This document shows positions 1 to 7,702 of a stretch of DNA of 64,000 bases, in pieces (within the stretch, counting starts at the first letter, position 1; each line of letters opens with the position of its first letter). The position numbers were made by a program, and so were the translations under genes. The stretch is from Megasphaera stantonii. GTDB taxonomy: Bacteria > Bacillota > Negativicutes > Veillonellales > Megasphaeraceae. The stretch lies in contig NZ_CP029462.1 in NCBI RefSeq assembly GCF_003367905.1, positions 744,001 through 808,000 of the forward strand, read 5' to 3'. Below the pieces are notes generated by a model. The model had not been told where the DNA came from and searched no databases. It worked only from the letters and a program-made list of their open reading frames with translations.

Positions 1-933
1 CCCGATAAGGATCACCCCTTCGGCCACGGCCGGTTTGAATATTTAGCGTCCCTGACGATCGGCATGATTATCCTCGTCGTCGGCTACAAGCTGTGCGAAA
101 CGTCGATTGCCAAGTTCTTCGCGCCGGAGCCGATGGAAATTTCCTACTGGAGCATCGGCGTCCTCATCTTGTCTATCGCCGTAAAGGGCTGGATGTACTA
201 CTATAACCGCTACATCGGCAAAAAAATCAACTCCGGCGTCAACGAAGCCACGGCAGCCGACAGCATCAACGACGCCATCGCCACGACAGGCGTCCTGGTC
301 GCGACGATTGCCCAGCAATTTACGACCCTGCCCGTCGACGCCGCCGCCGGGACCCTCATCGGCCTCATGATCATCTACGCCGGATACGGCATCGTAAGAG
401 AAGTCGTCAACATTCTCCTCGGCCAGGCTCCCGATGAACAGCTCGTCAAGGAAATCGTCCAGATGGCCCTGCAGTGCGATTACGTCGTAGGCGTCCACGA
501 CATCAAGATCCACGACTACGGCCCGGGGCGCATGTTCGGCTCTCTTCACGCTGAAATCCCCGACACGGCTGATTTAGTCGAAGTCCACGCGGCTTTAGAC
601 GTACTGGAAGACGAAATCCAGGAAAAATTCCAAATCGAGTTCAGCATCCACATGGACCCCTTGTGTACGGACCAGCAGGTCATCACGCAGACGCGCCGCT
701 TGCTGGATACGTTCATCCAAAAGGAATACCCCCAGTACCATACGGACAACCTCCGCATCACGTCGGGAAAGGTCCGCCTCAACATCATCTGCGACCTCCA
801 TATCCCGCCGCAGGAATACACGAAGAAGCACATCCGCGCCATACGGAAGCACATTTCCGAAGCGATGAAGCAGTACGGAGAACGGTACCACATCGTCCTA
901 GCCCGCATCCTGCCGGAAGGACAAACAAAATAA
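1..933 (+). CDS. Cation diffusion facilitator family transporter, 5' end cut by window
   Basis: Open from the first base of the window, so the start lies outside. The first residues read PDKDHPFGHGRFEYLAS, the His/Asp-rich signature after transmembrane helix 2 of CDF divalent-metal/proton antiporters. Hydrophobic segments follow, with AAADSINDAIAT, which resembles the second metal-site helix (HxxxD type, but with SxxxD here). A soluble C-terminal domain of about 130 residues follows (YVVGVHDIKIHDYGPG), the cytoplasmic dimerisation and metal-sensing domain, and then an extra regulatory-like tail. Expected role: export of Zn, Mn, Fe or Co across the inner membrane; the metal cannot be chosen. 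A strong terminator follows, so it ends its transcription unit. Confidence 0.9.
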   Translation, partial: PDKDHPFGHGRFEYLASLTIGMIILVVGYKLCETSIAKFFAPEPMEISYWSIGVLILSIAVKGWMYYYNRYIGKKINSGVNEATAADSINDAIATTGVLVATIAQQFTTLPVDAAAGTLIGLMIIYAGYGIVREVVNILLGQAPDEQLVKEIVQMALQCDYVVGVHDIKIHDYGPGRMFGSLHAEIPDTADLVEVHAALDVLEDEIQEKFQIEFSIHMDPLCTDQQVITQTRRLLDTFIQKEYPQYHTDNLRITSGKVRLNIICDLHIPPQEYTKKHIRAIRKHISEAMKQYGERYHIVLARILPEGQTK

Positions 934-952
934 TATACAAACATACGACAAA

Positions 953-999
953 ACACGACCTGTCAGCACTTCTATGCCGACGGGTCGTGTCTTTTTTTT
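953..999 (+). terminator. Rho-independent terminator after the CDF gene
   Basis: ACACGACC (953-960) pairs with GGTCGTGT (983-990), followed by eight T at 992-999. It lies 20 bases past the CDF stop. The convergent molybdenum hydroxylase gene ends at 1015, so the hairpin may serve both sides, but only the plus strand has the T run. Confidence 0.85.
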
Positions 1000-1014
1000 A
1001 TGATCGTATTGATT

Positions 1015-3297
1015 TTATTGTTTATGCTTCAAAGTCATATATACTTTTTCCGCCGTAATGGGAAGGTCCGTAAAGCGGACGCCGACGGCATTGTATACAG
1101 CGTCGGCGATGGCCGGAGACGGCGTGTTGATGACGATTTCGCCGATAGATTTTGCACCGAAGGGGCCGTTAGGCTCGTAGCTGGGCGCAAATTCTACGCG
1201 GATGCTGCCTAAATCCATGCGGCTGGGAATGCGGTACTGCATGAACGAATTCTGCTGAATGCGTCCTGTCTCAGTAATCGTCACGTCTTCCATGAGGGCC
1301 ATGCCGATACCCTGGACCAGACCGCCTTCGACCTGCACGCGGGCCAAGGCCGGATTGATGACGGTACCGCAGTCGACGACGGCGGCAAAGTCGACGAGCT
1401 CAATATGGCCCGTCTCGGGGTCTAAGTCGATTTCAGCGGCCCCGGCCATATACGGCGGCGGCGACGTCGGCGAGTAATGGGATTCCGTCGCTTCCAAGGC
1501 GATTTCATTGCCGCACATGGCACCGTTGCCCAAATCCTTGATGGTAATGGCCTTGCCCGAAACGACGTCGACAATCGCTTCGCCCGTAAAGTCCAAATCC
1601 TCTATGGCAGCCGGCTTCAGTACCAAGGCCGCCCGTTCCTTCATGCGCTGAATCAAGGTCTGGCAGGTCTTTTCCACAGCCTTGCCGGTCAAGTACGTCG
1701 TAGACGAGGCATAGGAACCGCTGTCGTACGGCGACGTATCCGTGTCGACGCCGTACGTCACGATGTTGTCGACGGGACATTGCAGGCACTCAGCGGCAAT
1801 CTGGGCCAATATGGTGTCGCACCCCGTACCCATATCCGTCGCGCCGATATTAAGGGAATAGAAGCCGTCGTCGTTGACCTTGATCGTAACGGAGGCTACG
1901 TCGACGTTGGAAATGCTCGAGCCCTGCATGGCCAGCGACAGGCCGACGCTGCGGATATGGCCGTTCGGCAGGACCTTTCTCGGATATTTTTCATCCCAGC
2001 CGATCATATCCTTTACGCGAAGCAGGCACTGGTCCAGCGTACAGCTCAGGGCCGTTTCATCGAAGTAAGCCGGCATCGTTTCGCCCTGGCGGACCATGTT
2101 TTTCAGCCGCAGCTCGACGGGGTCCATCTGCAGGGCCGCCGCCAGTTCGTTGACAGCCGATTCGAGGGCGAAGATGCCCTGCGTCGCGCCGTAGCCCCGG
2201 TATGCTCCGGCGGCAATCGTATTAGTATACACCGCTTCATAGGCAAAGCGGAAGGCTTCAAATTGGTTATACAACGGAATGGATTTGTGCCCCGAAAGGG
2301 TAACCGTCGTCGGGCTATGGTCTCCGTAGGCGCCGGCATTCCACAAGGATTCGACGGAAATGACGCGGATACGCCCGTCCTTAGAGGCGCCGACCTTGAC
2401 GTGAACGGCCGCCTCATGGCGCGGCGACGATACGGTCATCGATTCTTCGCGGGTGTAAATCATCATGGCCGGCTTGCCCGTAATATGGGTAATGACAGCC
2501 GGATACACTTCCATGACGGCGGTCTGCTTCGCGCCGAAGCCGCCGCCGATGCGCGGCTTGATAACCCGGACCTGCGATTTAGGAATTTCCAGGGCCGTCG
2601 CGACGATGCGCCGCACGTGGAAGGGAACCTGCGTCGAGCTGACGATCGTCAGGCGTCCGTACATATCCTTATACGAATAGGCCCGGAAGGTTTCCATCAT
2701 AGACTGCTGCACCTGCTTGGTGTGGTACGTCCGGTCGATGACGATGTCCGACGAAGCCAGCGTCCCTTCGACGTCGCCCCAGTTTTCTTCGGCCTGGGCC
2801 ACGAGGTTGCGCTTGTTGTCGCCGCCGACGTCGACGACGGGATTCCAGTCCTCTTCCGGATGGACGACGATGGGGTTATCCTTCGCTTTCGTAAAATCGA
2901 GAAGAGGCTCTAATACGTCGTATTCGACGCGGATAATCCGCAGCGCCTTGTCGACGGCCTCTTCGGTCACGCCGGCAACGAGGGCCACCGGATCCCCGAC
3001 ATAGCGGATATGCTTATCCAGGATGAGCTTATCGTAGGGGCTCAATTCGGGATAGGTCTGGCCGGCAATGGTAAACCTCGTATGAGGCACGTCGTCGGCC
3101 GTGACGATGCAGGCGATTCCCGGCACCTTTTTCGCCGCGTCAGCCTGCACCGACTTGACCCAGGCGTGGGCATGGGGGCTGCGCAGGGCCTTGACGACCA
3201 GGCAGTCCTTCGGCGCGATGTCCTCCGTATACACCGGCTGGCCCGTAACCAGGCTGACGGCGTCTTTCTTCATAATAGGCTGATTGACTGCTTTCAT
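1015..3297 (-). CDS. Molybdenum hydroxylase large subunit (xanthine dehydrogenase family)
   Basis: A 760-residue protein of the xanthine oxidase family, the molybdopterin-binding catalytic subunit that hydroxylates purines or other N-heterocycles. Visible motifs are RIGGGFGAKQTAVME, the GAYRGYGATQGIFALES loop and, near the C-terminus, GAKSIGEIVINTPSPAI, whose Glu is the usual catalytic base. Its ATG overlaps the stop of the [2Fe-2S] subunit gene (ATGA). With the two upstream genes it forms the standard three-subunit CoxL/CoxS/CoxM-type enzyme. The substrate (xanthine, hypoxanthine, nicotinate or other) cannot be read from the sequence. No maturation gene (XdhC/MocA type) is in the window. Confidence 0.93.
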   Translation of the reverse strand: MKAVNQPIMKKDAVSLVTGQPVYTEDIAPKDCLVVKALRSPHAHAWVKSVQADAAKKVPGIACIVTADDVPHTRFTIAGQTYPELSPYDKLILDKHIRYVGDPVALVAGVTEEAVDKALRIIRVEYDVLEPLLDFTKAKDNPIVVHPEEDWNPVVDVGGDNKRNLVAQAEENWGDVEGTLASSDIVIDRTYHTKQVQQSMMETFRAYSYKDMYGRLTIVSSTQVPFHVRRIVATALEIPKSQVRVIKPRIGGGFGAKQTAVMEVYPAVITHITGKPAMMIYTREESMTVSSPRHEAAVHVKVGASKDGRIRVISVESLWNAGAYGDHSPTTVTLSGHKSIPLYNQFEAFRFAYEAVYTNTIAAGAYRGYGATQGIFALESAVNELAAALQMDPVELRLKNMVRQGETMPAYFDETALSCTLDQCLLRVKDMIGWDEKYPRKVLPNGHIRSVGLSLAMQGSSISNVDVASVTIKVNDDGFYSLNIGATDMGTGCDTILAQIAAECLQCPVDNIVTYGVDTDTSPYDSGSYASSTTYLTGKAVEKTCQTLIQRMKERAALVLKPAAIEDLDFTGEAIVDVVSGKAITIKDLGNGAMCGNEIALEATESHYSPTSPPPYMAGAAEIDLDPETGHIELVDFAAVVDCGTVINPALARVQVEGGLVQGIGMALMEDVTITETGRIQQNSFMQYRIPSRMDLGSIRVEFAPSYEPNGPFGAKSIGEIVINTPSPAIADAVYNAVGVRFTDLPITAEKVYMTLKHKQ

Positions 3298-3764
3298 TCC
3301 TGCACCGCCTTTCCCTTAGCCTGCAAATAATCTCGTATCGCCCGCATGTGGCCGACGTATCCCGTGCATCGGCACAAATTGCCGGCCAGGTACTCCTTGA
3401 TTTCCTCTTCCGTCGGCGCTTCCAGCTCGCGGGCCATAGCCAGGACGTTCATGACGAAGCCGGGATTGCAGAAGCCGCACTGGTCGGCGCCTTCGCGTCC
3501 CATGTACATGGCGAACTCCGTCGCTTCCTCCTGCAGCCCTTCCAGCGTCGTCACCTGCTTGCCGTCGATACGGGCAGCCAGGACGGCGCAGGACAAGACG
3601 GGCTTTTCGTCGATCCACACCGTACACAGGCCACAGTTCGTCGTCTCGCAGCCGCATTTTACGCTGTAGCAGCCTTTGGAGCGCAGGAAATCGAGGAGCA
3701 TTGTGCCGGCTTCGATTTCATCGCTTTGTTTTATTCCGTTAAGCCAATAGGTTATATTCATCAT
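3294..3764 (-). CDS. Molybdenum hydroxylase [2Fe-2S] subunit
   Basis: A 156-residue small iron-sulfur subunit. The N-terminal plant-type ferredoxin cluster is KCGCETTNCGLC followed by a fourth Cys in PVLSC. The C-terminal four-helix cluster is CGFCNPGFVMN and NLCRCTGYVGHMRAIRDYL. It carries electrons between the molybdopterin subunit and the FAD subunit. The start ATG overlaps the stop of the FAD subunit gene and has GGAGG seven bases upstream. Length is normal for the family. Confidence 0.95.
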   Translation of the reverse strand: MMNITYWLNGIKQSDEIEAGTMLLDFLRSKGCYSVKCGCETTNCGLCTVWIDEKPVLSCAVLAARIDGKQVTTLEGLQEEATEFAMYMGREGADQCGFCNPGFVMNVLAMARELEAPTEEEIKEYLAGNLCRCTGYVGHMRAIRDYLQAKGKAVQE

Positions 3765-4543
3765 TTACTCTCCTCCAAGACCTGCTTCAACAGCCGGCGG
3801 CACAAGACCTCGGCCATATCGCGGCGATACTCTGCCGAGCCGCGCGTATTGGACTGGTAGGTCAGCGCGTCGGCCCATTGCCGCGCCGTTTCTTCTGCGC
3901 CGGCCCGTTCCGCTTCGTCCCTCGCTGTACAAAGAACCTTCGCTCTGGCCGGACGAGCGCCGACGGCGCAGCGTACTTCGGCAGCCGTACAGGAAACGGC
4001 GCAGGCAAGAACGGGAAAATCTGTCGCGTTGAGCCGCAGCGACGCATAGGCCGTATGCCGGTTTGTCTTAGGCACGACGACGTGCGTCAGGATATCGCTC
4101 CCCGGCCCGGCTTCGGCAAAATCGGCCAGCTTGATCTCGCCGCCTTTGTACAAGACGACGCTGGCGTCTAAGGCCAGCAGCAGCGTCAGCACGTCGGAAA
4201 AGCCGAAGCGGCCGCACAGGCTGCCGCCAATGGTAGCCAAGTTGCGGAACTGCACGCCTACGATATGGCGCAACGCTTCCTTGGAAGCGCCCTGCGTATA
4301 GGCGGCGAAAGACGGGCAAAGCTCCAGGTCCCGCAGCGAAACCATAGCTCCGATGCGGAATTCTGTTTCCCTTTCCTCTATATCATACAGCGGCAGGGCC
4401 GATATATCGACGGCCTGCCGTATGATGCGCTGCGGCGACAAGCGCAGCCAGCAGCAGCCTCCGAGGACGACGGAGCCCTTTTTCTGATGGAGCTCCCAAG
4501 CCTCAGCCAAGGTCTGCGCTTTCGTGTATTGCGCAATATGCAT
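3761..4543 (-). CDS. Molybdenum hydroxylase FAD-binding subunit
   Basis: FAD_binding_5-type medium subunit of 260 residues. It has the flavin-binding stretch VVLGGCCWLRL near the N-terminus, the second FAD loop FRNLATIGGSLCGR, and a CO dehydrogenase flavoprotein C-terminal domain. The reading frame opens 12 codons earlier, but ATG at 4543 is chosen because AGGAGGAAACT lies just upstream and the protein then begins MHIAQYTKAQTLAEA, the usual family start. It is the first gene of the operon, downstream of a near-consensus promoter. It passes electrons to NAD or another acceptor. Confidence 0.92.
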   Translation of the reverse strand: MHIAQYTKAQTLAEAWELHQKKGSVVLGGCCWLRLSPQRIIRQAVDISALPLYDIEERETEFRIGAMVSLRDLELCPSFAAYTQGASKEALRHIVGVQFRNLATIGGSLCGRFGFSDVLTLLLALDASVVLYKGGEIKLADFAEAGPGSDILTHVVVPKTNRHTAYASLRLNATDFPVLACAVSCTAAEVRCAVGARPARAKVLCTARDEAERAGAEETARQWADALTYQSNTRGSAEYRRDMAEVLCRRLLKQVLEESK

Positions 4544-4577
4544 ATAGTTTCCTCCTAATCTAAAAGCAACGCTTCTC

Positions 4578-4606
4578 ATTATACCTTCTTATATACATTG
4601 TAACAA
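4578..4606 (-). promoter_or_regulatory. Sigma-70 type promoter of the molybdenum hydroxylase operon, with palindrome
   Basis: On the minus strand, TTGTTA (4601-4606) and TATAAT (4578-4583) are 17 bases apart. An 11-bp perfect palindrome, ATTGTTACAAT (4597-4607), covers the -35 box and could be an operator. The -10 lies about 35 bases before the start codon at 4543. Confidence 0.7.
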
Positions 4607-4630
4607 TAGGCACCTCGGCCTTTCAAGTCC

Positions 4631-4690
4631 CAGCAGGGGCAAAAAAACAAAAAACGCGGCTAAACGACGCCGTGTCCGTCATTTAGCCGC
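4631..4690 (-). terminator. Rho-independent terminator after phnX
   Basis: GCGGCTAAA (4656-4664) pairs with TTTAGCCGC (4682-4690), with an inner GACG/CGTC stem. On the minus strand it is followed by a T-rich run (complement of 4641-4654). It sits 11 bases beyond the phnX stop and isolates it from the hydroxylase operon downstream. Confidence 0.85.
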
Positions 4691-4700
4691 TGCCTTTCCC

Positions 4701-5468
4701 TTATTCCGCTATTCTTAATATATCCCGTATATCGTGAAGCACATAATCTGCTCCGGCCTCTTCGTATACGGCGCGCGCCTGCTCGCAGGCCGCCTGCCGT
4801 TCGCCTTCCGTCAGGCTGTCGTACTCTTCCCGGCTCAGCCCCATGACAGAACTGCCGACGATGATGCCCGCCGTCTTGACGCCGGCATGCTTTCCTTCCA
4901 GGATGTCCGTCACCGTGTCGCCGACTTTCAACACCCGGCTCGTCTGCTGCCACTTGAAATGCTCCATATTGCGGAAAATCATATACGGGTAGGGCCGGCC
5001 AAAACCGGATACGCTGTCCGGCGTAATCCAGAAATCCGCTTCATAGCCCTGCGCGGCAGCAGCCTTAACGACGGATTTCATCATAATATTCGTATAACCC
5101 GTCGTACTGCCGATTTGATAGCCCCGGCGTCGCAGCTCGGCTGTCGTGTCAGCCACATACGGTTTGACCTCCGTCCCCCGGGCCAATAGAGCAAGCAGCA
5201 TCGGCTCAAAATCGTCGTACAACGTATCGACGTCCCAGTCCTGCGGCTCGCTACGGAACCGCCGCCGCCATTCGCCGCGGATCCGCGGCATGTCCAGCAT
5301 CGCCTGAATATGATTCCACTTCAGCATGCCCATTGGCCGGCGGATTTCCTCATTTGTCACGGCAATGCCCCGTTTGGCAAAAATTTCCCGAAAGACGACG
5401 ACCGGAGCCATCGACCCGAAATCGACAGTCGTACCGGCCCAATCGAAAATAATTCCTTCCCACTTCAT
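4701..5468 (-). CDS. phnX: Phosphonoacetaldehyde hydrolase (phosphonatase)
   Basis: A HAD-superfamily hydrolase of 255 residues. The nucleophile motif is IIFDWAGTTVDFG near the N-terminus, with the WAGT signature typical of phosphonatases. The cap domain has RRPMGMLKWNHIQAML, carrying the Lys that forms the Schiff base in this family. IGSTTGYT is motif II and VLKVGDTVTDILEGKHAG is the Mg-binding motif. It splits phosphonoacetaldehyde into acetaldehyde and phosphate, the second step of 2-aminoethylphosphonate use. ATG at 5468 is preferred over the earlier frame opening because of AAAGGGGC upstream. No phnW aminotransferase is in the window. It diverges from a DeoR regulator that may control it. 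Confidence 0.92.
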   Translation of the reverse strand: MKWEGIIFDWAGTTVDFGSMAPVVVFREIFAKRGIAVTNEEIRRPMGMLKWNHIQAMLDMPRIRGEWRRRFRSEPQDWDVDTLYDDFEPMLLALLARGTEVKPYVADTTAELRRRGYQIGSTTGYTNIMMKSVVKAAAAQGYEADFWITPDSVSGFGRPYPYMIFRNMEHFKWQQTSRVLKVGDTVTDILEGKHAGVKTAGIIVGSSVMGLSREEYDSLTEGERQAACEQARAVYEEAGADYVLHDIRDILRIAE

Positions 5469-5598
5469 GCGTCTGCCCCTTTCCATTTACCAATATCTGC
5501 CGTAATAGTTTCGGATAGTTCCATTTATATACTTATATTATGACATTTTTTTCTAAATTCTGCAAATAAACGGCAAAATATATGTAAATTACAGCACA

Positions 5599-5632
5599 TT
5601 TTGTAAAATTCTCGCAAAAGGATTTTACAAAA
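5599..5632. promoter_or_regulatory. Perfect inverted repeat in the phnX-deoR divergent gap, candidate operator
   Basis: TTTTGTAAAAT (5599-5609) and its exact reverse complement ATTTTACAAAA (5622-5632) are separated by 12 bases. The pair lies between the divergent phnX and deoR-type genes, just upstream of the likely deoR promoter. DeoR-family proteins bind such repeated AT-rich sites, so an autoregulatory and phnX operator is a fair guess. Confidence 0.55.
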
Positions 5633-5638
5633 CTATCC

Positions 5639-5668
5639 TTGTCGCCGCAAACGGATTTGATATACAAT
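5639..5668 (+). promoter_or_regulatory. Candidate promoter of the DeoR-type regulator
   Basis: TTGTCG (5639-5644) and TACAAT (5663-5668) are 18 bases apart, 36 bases before the start codon at 5705 and immediately after the inverted repeat. The match to sigma-70 consensus is moderate. Confidence 0.45.
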
Positions 5669-5704
5669 AAACTATGACAGAGCAAACGCAAAGGAGCAGC
5701 ATTC

Positions 5705-6463
5705 ATGATTCAGGAAGAACGCAAGCATATTATTTTGCAGGAACTGAGCCGTACCTCCGTCGTCAAGCTAGAAGATTTGTCCCAGCAGCTGAACGTATCG
5801 ATCGATACGGTACGGCGCGACCTGAAGGCCTTAGACCGGGCCGGTTTGGTTCAATATATACGCGGCGGCGCCAAAGCCGTCCACGAGTCTCATCAATTCG
5901 CCCATTTCAACGGCCGCAAGGTCATACACAACGAGCTCAAGCGGGAAGCCGCCCGCAAGGCCGTACAGCTCATTCAGCCCAACGATCTGGTCATGCTCAA
6001 TTCCGGCACGACGACGACGATTTTAGCTGAAGAAATCGCCCAGGTCGACCTTACGTGTTCCATCGTGACCAACAACATCGCCGCAGCCGAGGCCGCCGCA
6101 GCCAATCCGAAATGCCGCATCCACCTTCTCGGCGGCGATTGGGACGGGGCAGAGCAGTCCACCTGGGGAAGCCGCTGCCTTCGCGAAGCGGAAACGTATT
6201 TCCCCGATATCTGCTTTTTGGCCGTCAATTCGCTGGATGTGCAGGCCGGCCTGACAGATTTCCGTTTCCGTGAAATCCCCATCATGCAGGCCATGGCCCG
6301 CAACGCTTGGAAAACCTACGCCGTCATGGATTCTACCAAGCTGGACCGCCTGGCCAAAAAGCAGGTCTTCCCCCTGTCGCAGACGCCTGTCGTCATCATG
6401 GACAGCGATATCGGGACAGACGACCTGCAGCGCTACAAGGACGGCGGCATTGAAATCCAATGA
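5705..6463 (+). CDS. DeoR/GlpR family transcriptional regulator
   Basis: A 252-residue regulator. The N-terminal DeoR helix-turn-helix is KLEDLSQQLNVSIDTVRRDL, followed by the RGGA turn. The C-terminal DeoR sensor domain has the phosphosugar-isomerase-like signatures NSGTTTTILAEEI and IVTNNIAAAEAAA. These proteins usually repress a nearby sugar- or nucleoside-phosphate pathway and respond to a phosphorylated ligand. It is divergent from phnX and followed 80 bases later by a BMP-type binding protein, so either could be its target. AAAGGAGCAGC precedes the ATG. Confidence 0.9.
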   Translation: MIQEERKHIILQELSRTSVVKLEDLSQQLNVSIDTVRRDLKALDRAGLVQYIRGGAKAVHESHQFAHFNGRKVIHNELKREAARKAVQLIQPNDLVMLNSGTTTTILAEEIAQVDLTCSIVTNNIAAAEAAAANPKCRIHLLGGDWDGAEQSTWGSRCLREAETYFPDICFLAVNSLDVQAGLTDFRFREIPIMQAMARNAWKTYAVMDSTKLDRLAKKQVFPLSQTPVVIMDSDIGTDDLQRYKDGGIEIQ

Positions 6464-6545
6464 CGAGGTAAGCTACAGCCATTCGTCCGGCAGCGGGTAT
6501 TCTTCTGCTGCGGACTCATCTATACTACGACAAAGAGGTGTTCCT

Positions 6546-7628
6546 ATGAAAGTATCATTGAAAAAATCCGTACTTCTGTTAGCATGTGCAGCCTGCTTCC
6601 CCGCCTTTGCCCAGGGAGCCGTCGTCGAAACGGCCAGCCCGGAGGCAGCGACGGCTCCGGAAATCACGGTGCTCCTGCCCGGCAAGGCCCACGACAACGG
6701 CTTTATGGAAGCGGGCTACCGCGGCTACGAACGCATTGCCAAGGGCGTCACGGCGAATGTAAAATGCGTCTCCGACGTGTCTGCCACATCCGACGCCGCC
6801 GTCCTGACAGCAGAGCTGCAGAAATTAGCCAAGGAACAGCCGAAGCTGATTATCGGCCACGGCGGGCAGATGAACGGCCCCGTCTCCGCCGTCAGCAAGG
6901 AGTATCCGCAAATCCAGTTCGTCGTCATCCAGGGCAGCGTAAAGGGCGACAACATCAGCAGCTACGTCGTCGACCAGGAACAGTCAGCCTTCTTAGCCGG
7001 CGCGCTGGCCGGCTATATGACAAAGACCGGCAAGGTCGGCCACATTTCCGGTGCCTGGCCCAAACCGGGCCTTCAAGCCCGGGCAGCATTCTACAACGGC
7101 GTAAAGTACGCCAATCCCCACGCCCAGTTCTATTCGACCTTCACGGGCGACCTGGATAATATGAAGGTAAACGCTAAAGCGGCGGAAGCGCAGATCGGAG
7201 AAGGCGTCGACGTCATCTATACGATGCTCAACAGCGGGCGCAGCGCCGTCAACCAGGTCATCGCCAAGACCAACGGACAGGTATTGGAAATCGGCAACGT
7301 CATCGACTGGACGAAAGAATCGCCTATTTTCGTCGGATCAGCCGTCGCTGACTCCAGCGAAGCCCTGTTCAACGCGGCAAAGGATTACAAAGCCGGCGCC
7401 CTGACCCACGATATTACGAAAATCGGCCTGGAAAAGCCGGATATCGTCCGCTTAGCCGTCGCGCCCTTCGTTCCGGCCGAAGCCGTCAACAGGTTACACG
7501 ACCTGCACCAAAAAGTCGTGTCCGGCGAAGTGCAGATCAGCACGACCTACGACGGTCCGGAATTTGATCCGGCAACCAAGACCTTTGTCAGCCAGGATGC
7601 CAAAAACCAGCGCAAAGCTAAGAAATAA
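6546..7628 (+). CDS. BMP family (PnrA-like) substrate-binding protein
   Basis: A 360-residue exported binding protein. The first residues MKVSLKKSVLLLACAACF form a signal peptide. LLAC could be a lipobox, or cleavage may follow AFA. The mature part has the BMP hallmarks NGFMEAGYRGYERI, IIGHGGQMNGPV and AGALAGYMTKTGKVGHISG, which in characterised relatives bind purine nucleosides. ATG at 6546 is chosen over an in-frame opening far upstream that overlaps the regulator. AAAGAGGTG is the ribosome binding site. No BMP permease or ATPase genes follow; a terminator does, so it is an orphan binding protein here. Confidence 0.88.
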   Translation: MKVSLKKSVLLLACAACFPAFAQGAVVETASPEAATAPEITVLLPGKAHDNGFMEAGYRGYERIAKGVTANVKCVSDVSATSDAAVLTAELQKLAKEQPKLIIGHGGQMNGPVSAVSKEYPQIQFVVIQGSVKGDNISSYVVDQEQSAFLAGALAGYMTKTGKVGHISGAWPKPGLQARAAFYNGVKYANPHAQFYSTFTGDLDNMKVNAKAAEAQIGEGVDVIYTMLNSGRSAVNQVIAKTNGQVLEIGNVIDWTKESPIFVGSAVADSSEALFNAAKDYKAGALTHDITKIGLEKPDIVRLAVAPFVPAEAVNRLHDLHQKVVSGEVQISTTYDGPEFDPATKTFVSQDAKNQRKAKK

Positions 7629-7655
7629 GGTTCCTGCCGATTAAAAAACGCAAAC

Positions 7656-7700
7656 AAGCCGTCTCAAAGGAAGCACCCGCTCCCAATGAGACGGCTTTTT
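7656..7700 (+). terminator. Rho-independent terminator after the BMP gene
   Basis: AAGCCGTCTCA (7656-7666) pairs with TGAGACGGCTT (7687-7697), followed by T at 7698-7700. It is convergent with the desulfidase gene ending at 7703, and the stem is also suited to minus-strand transcripts. Confidence 0.85.
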
Positions 7701-7702
7701 GT

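Noticed and set aside
6270-6545. N-terminal extension of the BMP protein overlapping the DeoR gene
   Set aside because: The signal peptide and ribosome binding site at 6546 make the later start clear. The upstream frame is a shadow of the regulator.
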